Positions 1-39,429 of a DNA stretch of 64,000 nt are shown here, piece after piece. A model generated the notes under the pieces. The model was not told the DNA's origin. It saw nothing but the letters and a program-made list of their open reading frames with translations, and made no database searches. Position 1 is the first letter of the stretch, and every line of letters begins with the position of its first letter. The stretch is from Cristatella mucedo (taxonomy: Eukaryota > Bryozoa > Phylactolaemata > Cristatellidae), in assembly GCA_009760855.2 (NCBI GenBank), contig WPIO01000011.1:4454501-4518500 (forward strand). Direction: 5' to 3'. Position numbers and translations under genes: made by a program.

Positions 1-773
1 CCTGGAATTCTTAAATCTCGTTGGCTTTATTTACATCGGCTACTATTGTCAATCCAATCCGTGGCATGCTAATCAATGCAGCTCATGTGTTAAACTTTTT
101 TTTATATAGAGTAGTTACAAAAATCGTAACTTTTTGGCTATCGTAAATTGCCGTTGGTTATTTTCAGCCAAACACACAGTTCCAGCTGCAAAAATTGATT
201 AGGCAAATCACTTGATCTGGGTAGGTGGGTCTGCTGCTTTAGTAGACGCTATGTAGGGGTTGCTTACTACTGCCGCTAGGGACCGGTGCAGCCAAGTCGT
301 AACAAATGTGAGTATTGGCTTCGTAGCGCATCTCAGATAAATACATATACATAAACTCAAACGTAGCCGGTGTATTCTGACTGTATCGCTTGTAAATCCA
401 TTTTTACTGGTATTGGTGATCGCCATGATGGCCTACGAAGACACCGCCCAGTAACCGCAAAAGAAATGTGTTTAACACACCAAATAATAAAAGGGCTGGG
501 GTTTTCAAGCTTGCTGCTGCACTAAAATCTAACTGGGCTGCATGTATGCAAAAAGAGTCTTGCATGGCACTTCAGCTGTATCTAGGTCACGGCTTTGCGG
601 ATGCCTTCTTGATGTCGTTCTTGTGTTTGCCGTGCAATCAGTAGAAGCCAAAAGTAAAGCTAACGGCTCACATTATGAGCTCAATTTTACTAGAAAAACA
701 CATTGCCTCGTCCTATTTAGCTCTGAAAATCAGGTAAAAGTAAAGCCTAGGCGCGACTGACATCGATTGCAGT
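1..773. other. no recognisable feature
   Basis: AT-rich sequence with short open frames only. Nothing on either strand resembles a known protein or RNA. Confidence 0.5.
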
Positions 774-962
774 AAATGAATAAATAAATAAATAAATAAA
801 TGCTAGCTGATTTAACAGCCTCTTTTGTATAGAGACAGAAGAGCCTTTCCGGCTATCACTACCGCTTGCAGTGGCGATAAGGATCGCCCACTGAAGGATT
901 CGAGCCCACGACCTCGAGGTCGTGAAAAGCAACCGCCTTACCTAGTGAGCCATTACGGCTCT
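774..962 (-). repeat. SINE family A, full-length copy with (AATA)n tail
   Basis: On the minus strand it reads a tRNA-like head (GGCTCACTAGG-type A box, then a B box in GGTCGTGGGCTCGAATCC context). A body with CACTGCAAGCGG and GATAGCC..AAAGGCTCTTCTGT follows, then GCTGTTAAATCAGCTAGCA and a TATT repeat. At least six related copies occur in the window (16738, 35820, 38403, 55342, 59867 and partial ones). Confidence 0.85.
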
Positions 963-1129
963 AGCTACAAGTAAAGGCTTTGAAATAAATGCTTTTGACG
1001 TGAGGCAGCAAGAGAGGGATATAGACGAAGAAGAGACGGAAATGAGATTTAGATCCAACGGCACTCACATGCAGACACTTCCACCTGCTCGCATTAGTTT
1101 CAATCAAGGATCCTTCTTTGCACTCATCC

Positions 1130-1531
1130 TTTTCTCTCACCGCTCTCTCACCGCTTTCTCTCTTTCTCACCTCGCCTTCTCACTGCTCTCTCACTGCTCT
1201 CTCTCACACCCTCTCTCTCTCTCTGTCTCTCTCATCGCTCTCTCTCATCGCTCTCTCTCACCTCTCTCTCACCCCACTCTCTCACCGCTCTCTCTCTCTC
1301 ACCTTTCTCTTTCTCACCTCTCTCACCCTCACTCTCTCTCCCTCACTCTCTCTCCCTCACTCTCTCTCCCTCACCCGCTCTCTCTCACCCTCTCTCACCC
1401 TCTCTCACCCTCTCTCACTCTCTCTCACCCTCTCTCACCCTCTCTCACCCTCTCTCACCCTCTCTCTCTCAACCTCTCTCTCACTCTCACCCTCTCTCTC
1501 TCTATTTCTCTCTCTTACCCTCTCTATCTCA

Positions 1532-1575
<44 letters not shown>

Positions 1576-1990
1576 TCTCTCTCTCTCACCATCTCACTCA
1601 CTCTCTCCCTCCCTCTCTCTCTCACCCTCTCTCTCTCACCCTCTCTCCCACCCTCCTCTCTCACCCTCTCTCTCACCCTCTCTCTCACCCTCTCTCTCAC
1701 CCTCTCTCTCACCCTCTCTCTCACCCTCTCTCTCACCCTCTCTCTCACCCTCTCTCTCTCACCCTCTCTCTCTCACCCTCTATATAGCTCTCTTACCGCT
1801 CTCACTCTCCCCTCTCTCTCATTCTTTCATCACTCTCTCTGTGTCTCTCTCTCTCTCTCATCCCTCTCTCTCACTGCTCCCTTGCTGCTCTCTCTCCTCT
1901 CTTGGATCTACCTTTCACCTCTATCTCTCACCGATATCTCATTGTTCACTGCTGTCTCTCATCGCTCTCTGTCACTGCACTGTCTCAATG
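1130..1990. repeat. CT-rich compound satellite
   Basis: About 850 bp built from CT, CTCTCAC and longer derived units. From about 1655 to 1760 it is a regular 12-bp repeat of the type CACCCTCTCTCT. The 381- and 359-codon frames across it are pure low-complexity Leu/Ser/Pro/Thr and are not genes. Confidence 0.95.
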
Positions 1991-2744
1991 AAATCTCTCA
2001 TTGTTTTCTTACATTGCTTTCTTTCTTCTCTCACTTACTCTTTCTCAGCCTCAACTCTCTGTCCATCTCTCGTCTTTATTTCCACATCTTTTCTATCATT
2101 TGTTGTCGGCTGTTTCTATCAGACATGTCTAACTGTTCAGTCTAGGGCGGCCGAGCCTTTTAAGGGGCCGAATCTTGTCGAAATCGACCATCGTTAAATT
2201 CAACGTACCCCTCCCGAAAGAATGAGGCTACCAGCCATCAGCGTCTCACCTTATTCACTTGACGATATACTGTCATTTTCATAAACTTAAACGTATGCAC
2301 GTTTTGTCTCATAATTTTATACAAAATTAATGCTGTTTGCATGGGGTTTGCAACTTGAGCCGGAAAGGTTGCATTTCTTCGAAAACTTGTTTTTGGCACT
2401 ACCACCCATGCAGGTGGCTAGATCATTTGCAATTTCCTCAGCTCCTCTCTGTCTTACAGGCTGTTGGTTTGTTTATGTTAGCAGCTGTCAGGGTTTCAAT
2501 GTCTGGCGTGGAAACGTTGTCACAGTGGTGGTAGCAGCGTCTGCAAAGGCTGCTGCAGTCCTGCTACAGCATACAAAGCTAGGTACCGAGGCTGAAGTGC
2601 AACTACAGTATTGTGTGCAAGCGTATGACTGCACTCAATGCATTGGCACGAGATGATAGCTGGCCCCAACTGCCACTGTGGCATAGATTGGCAGCTCCGA
2701 CTGCAATTTAAAAAATCTTGCTCTGTTTAAGCAGCATTGCAAGC
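1991..2744. other. no recognisable feature
   Basis: Mixed-composition DNA. Overlapping frames of 108 and 65 codons near 2330-2656 have no recognisable motif. Confidence 0.4.
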
Positions 2745-3450
2745 CATAATAATAATAATAATAGTATTACACTTGATAAAGCGCCCTCAGAGAACTCAAT
2801 CTCTTTCTAGGCGCTTTACATTCGCTGCAAAGGGAAATGCGATTGAATGGTGAGTAATATCATGCTGGATAAACAACATGAATAACATGGTTAGGGGTGA
2901 CATGCACAGGGTCAGCATGCAAGTGTGGTTAGTGGCAGCATGCAACAGTGTCAGCATGCATAAGCACATACAGGATGAATCACGGGGACCCAATAAATTC
3001 TGTCATACATAGGTGCATTTTTAATTTCTTTTTAAATGTGGTCAAGTCAGGGGATGTCGTGACAGAAGTCGGGAGTGAGATCTAAGCTTTGGGAGCATAC
3101 AAACTAATTGCACTGTCTCCAGGGGGCTCCTCGATGCGGCTCCGTTCCTAACAGCCGCATCGAGGAGCATACCCCACAAAGGATTTGAGGTTTGTGCGAG
3201 GTATAGTTAAACAGATTCCGAAAAGCGGATGGTACGATACTTAGCCTGGTGGGGCAATAGATCTGATGGGTAGGCTGGAGTCAAAGAATGAAGGGATGTG
3301 AAAGTCAGCAAAAAACCTTAAAGTCGATCCATTGCTTGACTGGGAGCCAGCGAATGTCGGCGAGAAGTGGTGTGATGTGGCAACTGTTGCGCTCACGACA
3401 GACTAACCTAGCTGGAGAGTTTTGCACCATTTGGAATATTGATGTTAGCC
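2745..3450 (-). mobile_element. LINE (CR1/L2-like), 5'-truncated copy
   Basis: Reading the minus strand: ORF2 C-terminal remnants (SRLTSIFQ, PLLADIRWLPV), a 3'UTR, a terminal stem-loop and an (ATT)n tail at about 2748-2765. The same 3'UTR recurs at 26205, 37410, 45200, 46645, 50130 and 60705. It forms a head-to-head pair with 3555-4008. Confidence 0.9.
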
Positions 3451-3554
3451 TGGATAATAATTCATAATAACAATAATAATAATAGCAGCTATGTAATTCT
3501 TGTGATGCAGTGAGTGAAAGGAAGGTATAGGGCTGCATAGACTAGCATCTTATA

Positions 3555-3979
3555 TCCAGGAGAAGTACTGCACCTTGTGTACTGCCTATCTGTTTGTCAC
3601 TCACTTTCAAGTCCCTTCATTCTTTGGCTCCAGCCTACCTATCAGGACCTACTTCCCCACACCATCGTACCACCCGCTTTTCGGAATGTACTGTTAAACT
3701 ATACCTTGTGCAAACCTCAAATCCTTTGGAGACTGCGTCTTTAGTTTGTTTGTTATCTCCCAAAGCCTGGAACTCACTCCTGACCTGCGTCATGACGTCT
3801 CCTGACTTGTCCACACGTAAAAAGAAATTGAAAAAGCAACTATTTGTCACAGCATTTCGTGAGTCCCTGTGATTCGTTCTTTATGTGCTTATACATGCTG
3901 ACACTGTTGCATGCTGCCACTAACCTAAACTAAAGCGCCTAGAAAGAGTTTGAGTTATCTGAGGGCGCTTTATCAAATG

Positions 3980-4008
<29 letters not shown>
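3555..4008 (+). mobile_element. LINE (CR1/L2-like), 5'-truncated copy
   Basis: An open segment at 3594-3872 encodes LTFKSLHSLAPAYLSG and, in a shifted frame, PKAWNSLLTC, the typical C-terminus of this LINE's ORF2. A shortened 3'UTR follows (about 100 bp missing relative to other copies). The copy ends with the terminal stem-loop and a TTA tract of about 30 bp. Confidence 0.9.
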
Positions 4009-4011
<3 letters not shown>

Positions 4012-4668
4012 GTGCCTCCTGCCGCAGCTCTTCATAGCACTAATATGGCGGTGGCGACTTTAGAGAAGCCCATGCGGGCATCTCGTGTAAGCAAGCTATG
4101 TGCACCCAATTAATCTGTAACGGTTAAATGTCTATTGCCTGATTTGGCAGAGTCCTCGACTATTGTACCCTCTTCGGCAACTAGCCGCGACAGCTAACAG
4201 CACTTTATTGATCTCACACATACCAGCGTTTCTAATGCAGCCTAGGTAAGATGTTCTGAGATGCCGCTCAGGATTGATGGCTCGTAAAGTTCATCAGCTG
4301 CTATATTAATGAGGCCGCTGAATCAGCTCACCGGTTCTTTACTGCGTTCAAAATGTTGCTTGTAAGCATAGAGAAGCGGTAAAAAGAATGCTTGTCGAAG
4401 GCAGGTATTTTCATTTCACCTATGAAAGAACAGCCCAACAAGGTGCCAACATCTCCCTTTATGTGGTGGCATGTCGACATCCATATTGATTCTATTACAG
4501 ATAAATCCATGTCTGTTAGTCGCAGGCTTGATTGCTCTCATTAGCCGATTGCTTGACCGCCAGCTCTGTGTTAGGCCGGTTTCAGTTCTGTTTCGTCACT
4601 GGATGGGTCTCACATTGGTGTGCTGGAATAATCATGCTATAAAATAAACCTATCATAATCACGATCAA
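4009..4668. other. no recognisable feature
   Basis: Nothing recognised. A short ATG frame at 4044 followed by GTAAGC at 4087 is exon-like but unsupported. Confidence 0.4.
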
Positions 4669-4669
4669 A

Positions 4670-5480
4670 TAATAATAATAGTAATAGGTTTGAATAATAA
4701 TAATGCACTTGATAAAGCGCTCTCATAGAACTTAATCTCTTTCTAGGCGCTTTACATTTGCTGCAAAGGGACATGCAATTGAATAGCACCTTAAAAGAGA
4801 AGTTAATCTCTATCCAGAAGCTATACAACTCCTGTAAGAGAATCAATAATCGAGGGTTAGTGATATGCAGGGTATCATGCTTAGGCAAGCATACAAAACA
4901 AGCATCATGCTTAAGCCAGCGTGGCAAAAGCAAACACTCATGACCAGCCCTTAGTATGACCTCTGGCTAAAACATTCACTCGATATATGCACATGCACTC
5001 ACTATATGAATAAATGGGGCACGTACGTGTGCAAATCATACCGAAACTAAACAATTCCATGGATCCAAGGGAAGCTTAGAGCTCGAAGAGTCTTTAGCTG
5101 AGACGTAATAAATGTAAAGTCATCGAAGGCAGTGACTGTTGCCAGAAGTGAGTTCCAGACTTTCGGTTATTCGAGCTGAAGGCTCTCTCGGAAAATTACA
5201 GTTCGATCTTCTTACCATCCGGACGGTCTGCTTCTGCAGTTGCATTCCACCATGAGTGCTCAGCAGTCTAGCAGGGTGGCTAGGCAAAATGTATAAAGTG
5301 CACCCACAAGTCGAGTTTAGCAGACTTGCTGGAGTTCCACAGAAGGTCTTGTTGTGCTAAAGGGCATAGCTAAGGAATCTCGTGTGTGTGCCAAACGTCG
5401 ACTTTGTGAGGGATGCTTTGATGTTAAGGACTTTTCTTCCACACCTGCCGAGAAAGCTCTCCAGCCACTCTAAAGACGTG
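4670..5480 (-). mobile_element. LINE, diverged subfamily, 5'-truncated
   Basis: It starts (minus-strand 3' end) with AAT repeats and the shared terminal stem-loop. Further in, the minus strand encodes a KVWNSLLATVTAFDDFTF block equivalent to the AWNSLP...DL..FK C-terminus of related copies. The 12100-12840 copy belongs to the same subfamily, sharing the stretch near 4845-4915. Confidence 0.8.
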
Positions 5481-6489
5481 TTATTTAAACCGTATTGTTA
5501 TTTTACCTTTGAACTGAAGGTCTTAGTTTTAATTTTTAATTTTATTTTGGAGTGTTAAACTCCATGCTGAAGGAATGCCTCTCAGAAGAATTATTCTCGA
5601 CTCAAGGAAAAGAAATGCTCACCCCCATTTGGAAGACCTGGCATGCCTCTTCAAGCGTGTCTAACTGGACATAACTAGTAATCAGTCTGTAAATTGTACA
5701 ATCCCCTTGACAAATTATAGCTCTTTCGGAAACCTACACCGACTGTGCTGCGATCCAACAGGCTATCTAGTCACGTCCATTAACGTGTCTTCACATCTAT
5801 TAATGTGGTTGCCTTTTCTGGAGGAACTAGTTGAATCTGAAACTTCAAAAAAGCCTCTATGGCGTTATGTGGGTACTTTTTACTCAATTATTGCCTGGTA
5901 GTTCCCCCACCATCCACTGGGAAGACCTGTGGTGCTGGAGATGGGGCTAAAGGCAAGATGGGGCTAAAGGCGCAGTAAATAAAGAAATAATAAATAAGTA
6001 AAATGAATAAAAGCTGGCCTCTTGGCCTTGCAGCAGCAGCTGCAATTCCATGCTACAGCATCCAGGGTAGCTGCAGGTAAATGCTGACTTGCGACAGGCA
6101 ATTCGGTAGTGCCGGCACGGTTAGTACCGGCAGGCCTGTTTAACAGTCCAAAGAGCTTTTTCCTTCTGCTATTTGCGATTTTCTAGCAATTCCTTAGGGC
6201 TGGGGTCACCCAAAAAGAAATTGGAAGCAGGGCCCTGAAAGGGGGCAGCAATAAATGCCTATTAAGTATCCTTCTAGGCCTGGTAGATCCCCCTGAGGAA
6301 AGTCTGTGAAGCTTAATTTTGGTAAGGTTTCGGCAAAAGGGACTTGCAATGGCTGTAATTTTTTGCTCGAGGCAGCTCAGCGCCACCCCTTCAGCAGATC
6401 TATGGGGGGCCCACCCTCGCCTCCCCCCCCCGTTTCCCTTGCCTGCCCATGGCTATGCTTGCTTGGGCTAGGCAAGGTTTAGCAATGGA
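5481..6489. other. no recognisable feature
   Basis: AT-rich to about 6000, then more GC-rich, with a C run at 6422-6430. No protein or RNA signature seen. Confidence 0.4.
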
Positions 6490-6656
6490 AGCATGCTGAC
6501 CCTGTGCATGTCACCCCTAACCATGTTATTCATGTTGTCAATCAAGCATGATATTACTCACCATTCAATCGCATTTCCCTTTGCAGCAAATGTAAAGCGT
6601 TCTCGAAAGAGATTGAGTTCTCTGAGGGCGCTTTATCAAGTGCATTATTATTAAGC
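6490..6656 (+). mobile_element. LINE 3'UTR fragment
   Basis: This contains the 3'UTR block found in the other copies (GCATGCTGACCCTGTGCATG, then CACCATTCAATCGCATTTCC), the terminal stem-loop and a short ATT tail. No ORF is present. Confidence 0.9.
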
Positions 6657-6927
6657 ATGCCGGCATTCACGTACCCCATGTTACATCAAACACTACAGGA
6701 CAGTGAGTGATGGCAACTTTTTGATTGAGGGTTCAAGAAATTGCTGTCGACTTTCTGAGACCGGCAACTCGTGTTAGCTGTGGACAGGTGTATGCAAGTG
6801 ATCAGCAGCCACAGGCTAGTGTGACTAGGCACATTTGCCTCTCTGGTTTGGGGGTGTGGGAGTGTGGTGGGGTATGGTTGTGGTTGGGTTGGAGGTGGGT
6901 GTATGGTTCTCGCCATGAATGACCAAA

Positions 6928-7006
6928 GCTGTGGACTCGAGCACTGGGGCATATGTAAAGCACCTGGATAGATATTAAATTCTCTTAGGGTGCTATGCAA
7001 ATTAAA
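6928..7006 (+). repeat. SINE family B, 3' half
   Basis: GGACTCGAGCACTGGGGC (B-box region) is followed by AAGCACCTGGATAG, then TCTTAGGGTGCTATGCAAATTAA. This is the shared SINE B/LINE-like tail, as at 28815-28937 and 54530-54678. Confidence 0.65.
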
Positions 7007-7347
7007 GCAAAATAAAGTTCCTGGCCATGGTCGGCAGTTTATGAACACACCAGTGGGCACTTTCAAGGCAGTGCTGTGTGCAGCAAGGCGATCGAGATGC
7101 AGTTACCGCAGTACCAATTCACTAAAACGTGGTGCCCGTGTAGAGCTGCAGAAGGCAGAGGCATCGAGCCTAAGCAAGTGGCCCCCTCTGGCCATTTCTG
7201 ATGATTTGACAGCTTTTCTAGACTCAATTAAGTGTTAGTTGGTGGCTGCTAGTTGCTGTCACACAGTGATGGACAGCAGTCGAACACTTCCTGCCTTTAT
7301 ATGCAAGCGTGTTCGATTTTTGTGCACTCACGTGCCTGTTTTTGCAG

Positions 7348-34500
<27,153 letters not shown>

Positions 34501-35490
34501 AGAAGCAAGTTATTATTTGTAAGAGCTTTTTGAAATCCTACGTTAAGCAGCTGCTGTTTTTCTCGGAATTACTAAGAGCAACAGCAGCTGGTTTTAAACG
34601 CATAGCCCATGACGCACGTCATAGTTTTTATGTTATGTATGTACATAATGCTGTTATGTTACATTAAGGTCTCGTTCTCATTTTTGTTCACCTTGTTGTC
34701 AAGTCCTTTTGTGTAATATTTATAATTTCTTGGATACGGGGCAAAGGCTGCAGTTAAGGCAAAACCTATCGGAGCCTGTTAACTGCTTGCATAGGCTGGT
34801 CGTTCTAAGGTGGTAGTAAACATTTTGCGGTTCTGGAGTAACTGCGTCGGGAGAATATGTTCTTTTGATTTTGCCTTGCTTTGTATGTCCTTGATCGCCA
34901 CAGATGCAGTTTTTGGTTGCAAAGAGCCGGCTGTCAGCTGCTTTACCTTTTTCAAGCCAAGTGATAGGAATACCGCATGTAAATCTATGTATCTCTATGT
35001 ACTCCTTGCAGAAGTGAGTCGGCTCTCATATGTTGTCCATATCCTTGCCAGTTACCAGTTTAGTCAAACTGATGCATTCTACGTTAGCCATTTGCATAAA
35101 GATCCGAGCTTAGCTTTTGCTATGAGGCTCACCATCACTGCAGACGAGTCATTAGCAAATAATAGGTTTGCTGTAGTGCTCCGAAGTCAAGACTTAATGA
35201 AATATGATTAGCTAGACGAGTGGCTACCGTATACTGTCCTACGTGAAGTACCGTGCACATTTGCTTTAGGCAGATTAAAGATACCGATTGTGAAATCGAA
35301 ATTGAACGGGAAAATAGATGCTTGTTTACATGGAGAAAATCGTATATGTTGCTGCCGAATGTTACATCCAACAAACGCACACACTAGAGCTCACCTTGTA
35401 CATCGATCTCTTTGATTCTGAGACGGCAACTCAGCACACGTTAATTTCCCGAGCTATCTGATTTTCAAAATGTTAACTTAAATAAAACAA
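34501..35490 (+). other. boule: probable boule 3'UTR and flank
   Basis: This AT-rich stretch after the stop codon has no recognisable coding. The clearest poly(A) signal is AATAAA at 35481-35486. An earlier AT-rich stretch near 34715 has no canonical hexamer. Where the transcript ends is not decided by sequence alone. Confidence 0.35.
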
Positions 35491-35818
35491 TTGGTCAGGA
35501 TGAAGTAATACTTATTAATCCTGTCCGAGTTATGCAGGTGAGTTTTGGAAACGCTTGACCCCCATTATGCAGCCCTAAATCCGAGCACTTTTGACGAATT
35601 TACTACATACTACATTGTAATTAGTGAGAGGAAGGGAACGACAGCGCATGCAAGACCTAAAGTTTGTAGTAACGCACAGCTGATGATCGCTGCCGAGGGA
35701 AAAAATAACAACTAGCTTACGAAGAATGTTAAGAATCTGTAATTTCGAGTCTCTACCTGAGGAATGTAAAGTGGTTTAATATCCTATCATTAATTAGCCT
35801 CTTCAAAATGCAAATGAA
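35491..35818. other. no recognisable feature
   Basis: AT-rich intergenic DNA. Confidence 0.45.
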
Positions 35819-35819
35819 T

Positions 35820-35968
35820 GTTGTAGCTGATTTAACAGCCTAGTTTATACAGTGACAGAAGAGTCTCAATGACTATCACCATAGCTTGCAGTGTACAATA
35901 ATCGATCGCCCATTGCAAGACTCGAACCCATGACCTGAGGGCATGGAGAGCGAGGGTCCTACACCTGG
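35820..35968 (-). repeat. SINE family A copy
   Basis: GTAGCTGATTTAACAGCCTA, GTGACAGAAGAGTCT and the B-box region GACTCGAACCCATGACCTGA match other family A copies on the minus strand. Confidence 0.85.
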
Positions 35969-36880
35969 ACTGAGACTATGTGGTTATGATGCAAGACCCT
36001 ATTTTGCCGTCTAATATAATCTCTCGAAGAGCAACCACTTTAAGATATGGTTCCTGATATATGCAGTTTACTAGCACGTATATGATTTTTACATCGAGCT
36101 AGGATTTTCATTTAGGAATGGAAGACTTAAGAAGTAAAATTCTTATGTAGGAGACAAGGCCCGCAAGACTTTAATGCGAGAGAGGCAAGGTTCACAATTA
36201 ATGAAAAACATTTTTAGAGCAAAATCAGTGTTTGTTCTCCACGAACTCAGGGTTACTTATCGAGTGGAATTAACGCCGAGTTTCGTCGTAGGTGTTGGGG
36301 GAAACTTGTGATGATTAGGTGGCAGCCCATGTCGCTGCCCCGTTGTAGGGGGCCAAAGCCCCGTGTGATCTCACTTTTGCCGCACTGAGCTTGCCTAAAG
36401 AATTTATGTAAGCTAGCTTTTGCAAAATGGGTCTACTGTCGATGGCATTTAGGCGATTGATTACAGGTGGTTCGCTAATGTCGATTCTTCATACTGAAAC
36501 TCATACATATACTCAAACATACCGGAGTATGTTTGGTGAGCTAGGGCATTGGCGTCTTGAAAAACATGTTCGAAGACGTTCTTCCGGGTTGCTACTGGTT
36601 CAGAAATAGCTGTTCACTACAATGATGGGTGGCAAGAGGAACGCCACATTAGCAGTCAAATTCACTTGCTAACACGCTAAAACTAAACAAAATGCGAATG
36701 AAAATCCGTAGAAAAATATTGATTGGAAAAGAAGAAGCAAAAAGCTTTTCTAACATAACAACAATCGGTAATCAGTTTTTGTTACGATGCTGCACACAAT
36801 GCTGCAGTGTGACTTCGCTTCTGCAGGTCTGACTTCGGGCTATCGCTTCGCTTCGGAGTATTCCATGGGCCTGATTACGT
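35969..36880. other. no recognisable feature
   Basis: No protein or repeat match recognised; frames are up to 60 codons. Confidence 0.4.
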
Positions 36881-36884
36881 TATG

Positions 36885-37080
36885 TAACAGTAATCTTATT
36901 CCACGGGCCTGAATAATTTTCCCCAACGTTTAAGTATAAATGGAACAGCAACGGACCCTTGTGGGACTCCACATGTGACCGGTCTCTTGGATGAGACCTG
37001 GCCCCCACATGATACGCATGCACCGACCCCTCCGGTAATGCAACATATAAGTTATAGGAAAGGGTTTTCATTTCCTAAAA
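36885..37080 (-). mobile_element. LINE RT fragment
   Basis: In one minus frame: VSCGGQVSSKRPVTCGVPQG followed by SVAVPFIL. The G.VSS.R.VT.GVPQGSV..P order is the reverse-transcriptase block found in the LINE at 48940-49010. Confidence 0.8.
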
Positions 37081-37129
37081 AATTATTTTCTTAACGGCTG
37101 ATAAGCCATTATGGATTTCTATAAATTTT

Positions 37130-37295
37130 ATCATTTACTACGATAACCCTGGCAGCCATCAGGTGCACTCATTTTTGACTGGTGAATTTCGGCTTTGTCC
37201 AAGACAATTTTCATGCAGCTAGCATTGGTGGCCATATTCTAAATCTCGTATTCAAAAGTGATATCTGTATTTCTCATTTAAACCTTAAAAATATC
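37130..37295 (+). mobile_element. LINE endonuclease C-terminal fragment
   Basis: A plus frame gives NPGSHQVHSFLTG, then (after a shift) GGHILNLVFKSD. This parallels VDNPSNSQVRSFLDCL and HVGGHI in the 47440-50115 LINE. Opposite orientation to its neighbours. Confidence 0.7.
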
Positions 37296-37404
37296 GGAAT
37301 CAGTTGCAGCTACTGATGAACTAACTGTACGCCTGCTTAGCTGAAATTTGATTCCGATGTCAGCCAATTTTTTAAACTGAGGGTAAATAAAACTAAACTT
37401 GTTC

Positions 37405-38345
37405 TTAATATTAATAGTAATACTCTTGATAGAGCGCCCACACAAAACTCAATTTCTTTCTATTCGCTTTAATTTGCTGCAAAGGAAACGATCAAATGAT
37501 GAGTGGTACCATGCTTGATAAACAACATGAAAATAACATGGTTAGGGGCGACACGCACAGGGTCAGCATGCAAGTGTGGTTAGTGGCTGTGTGCACAGTG
37601 TCAGTATGCATAAGCACATTAAGGACGAATCACAGGGACCCACTAAATACTGTCATAAATAGGTGCGTTTTAATTTCTTTTTAAATGTGGTCAAGTCAGA
37701 AGATGTCGTGACGCAAGGAAAAGGGGTGTGATGTGGCAATTGCGAAGCTCACGATAGACAAGCCTAGCTGCAGAGTTTTGCAACAGCTGTAATAGCCTGA
37801 TTGCACATACCGGTAGGCCAGCAAGCAGTGAGTTACAGAAGCAAGATGGGATGTCACAAATTCAAGGACCGACTGATATGTAGTATCCCAATCTAAACAA
37901 GCCCGAATTTTAGCAATGTTATGTAACTGAAAGACTTGATTGTGGAGGTGATGTGGTCGTCTATTGAAATATCCCTTTGGAACATGACACCTAGATTTCT
38001 CGCAGATTCAGCAGGAGATAGGCTGCCAGAGCCGATTTTGAGCGTCAGCCTTTCCAATTTCTGAATCACACTTGGTTTTACCAGTTATTTTGATCATAAT
38101 TTAAGTTAAGAAAATTTGCTGCCATGCGTGTGCGGATGTCATAAATACATGCTGCAAGGGAGTTGAGAATATTTGACGTGCTGGAGGGCTTGGACGAATC
38201 GCAGCAAAGGTACAACTGAAGTGTCATCCGTATAGAAGTGAAAGCCTAGGACCTGCAGAGCAAAAGCTTCAGTCGCCAACAGTCTTTAAACGAAGAAATG
38301 GAACAGCTAATGTAGTGTCTGTAAAGAACCTGAGGGCACGATGAG
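37405..38345 (-). mobile_element. LINE (CR1/L2-like) with internal deletion
   Basis: Tail and 3'UTR (37405-37710) are followed directly by GGGGTGTGATGTGGCAATTG, which in other copies lies about 350 bp further on. So the ORF2 C-terminus has been deleted. Upstream sequence to about 38340 corresponds to the RT-to-C-terminus linker. No intact frame. Confidence 0.82.
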
Positions 38346-38402
38346 ATTGAAACTGGTGCAGCAGCTCATCTAGGTATGAAGGAGCCACCCATAGCTGGCC
38401 TT

Positions 38403-38576
38403 GTGGTGAGCCGTGATGGCACACTAGGTAAAGCGGTTGCTTTCATGACCTTGGTCCCGATGTCGTGGGTTGGATTCCTGCGGTGGGCGATCCTTTATCG
38501 CCACTGCAAGCGGTGGTGATAGCCATCAAGGCTAACCTGTTGCTATACAAAAAGAGGCTGTTTAAGCAGCTAGGAT
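38403..38576 (+). repeat. SINE family A, full-length
   Basis: GTGAGCCGTGATGGCACACTAG (A box), GTCGTGGGTTGGATTCCTGC (B box), GTGGTGATAGCC and CAAAAAGAGGCTGTTTAAGC. The tail is lost after GCAGCTAGGA. Confidence 0.88.
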
Positions 38577-39050
38577 TGTGGCTCATATTAAAATTTTCCC
38601 TCTAGATTCGTTGATCGACTTGGAGCCATCGCCGCTCCTTCAGCAAAGGAGACTGAACCTCTGGGATTTGTTGACCAACCTTGCAGCCATATTCAATACT
38701 AGCTGAAGCCGAGGCCGAGTCTCTTTTTCGGTAGCCCAGCCACTGAATAATAGTAGTCTAGCACAGGCAGTACAGTTGTTACAAAGCTAGTACGATTTTA
38801 GCCAGCCACCATGGCAGAAAGTCCCTCATTTTAGACTGGGATAACATGACGGCTAGCGGTGGAAACGGTCTTCTTAATGAAGCTTTCAAACTGTAGGCAG
38901 TAATAAAAGAGGACACGTAAATTCGATGACGCTCGCCCTACATCTTGCCTAAAAAATAGAGCTAAGCCTGCTGGCTCGACAGCACGGGCAGGTTTCCTGC
39001 TTGTGGGAGTTCGGTTTAATTTGACTACTTTAAGAGAATTGACCGACTAT
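38577..39050. other. no clear feature; possible LINE remnants
   Basis: Nothing I can place, although the stretch sits between LINE pieces of the same orientation. Confidence 0.3.
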
Positions 39051-39059
39051 ATCTTAAAG

Positions 39060-39365
39060 AGAGCATCCAGTTCATCAGCCGCTGCTGCTAATTCCGAAGG
39101 TTTACATGACAGCACAGCTGGGTATTGACAGCATTGAAGTGATAGTCGATCCCAATGGCCCAAACCCCTTTTCACGGAGGCTCAGTATAACTGAAAACAA
39201 GAAAGGGCAAAAGACAAGAGGGAGAGTATAAACCGTGAAAAGAACCGGAACAAGCACGGAACCCTGAGGTACCCCATATTTCAGAGGTGCCTCGGATGAT
39301 CTTTGTCCAGTCACATCAATATTCTTATAGGTAACACTAAGCATACGGATGAACTAGAAGACTGC
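39060..39365 (-). mobile_element. LINE RT fragment
   Basis: The minus frame 39102-39344 reads MLSVTYKNIDVTGQRSSEAP and LKYGVPQGSVLVPVLFTVYT. GVPQGSVL.P.LF..Y is a core RT block (palm, motif B area). Confidence 0.9.
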
Positions 39366-39429
39366 TCTTTTAAGTGGTGGTTCTGCAGAGCGACCGTCGT
39401 TAAGTGCGAGCGATTTAGTTGCCCTCATT

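Noticed and set aside
1000-2197. Two long plus-strand open frames of 381 and 359 codons
   Set aside because: They consist of Leu/Ser/Pro/Thr runs from the CT-rich satellite and are open in several frames for that reason alone.
4044-4086. ATG frame ending at a GTAAGC donor, considered as the first boule exon
   Set aside because: It has no RRM sequence, and no RNP2 exon was found between it and 7348, so the link is unsupported.
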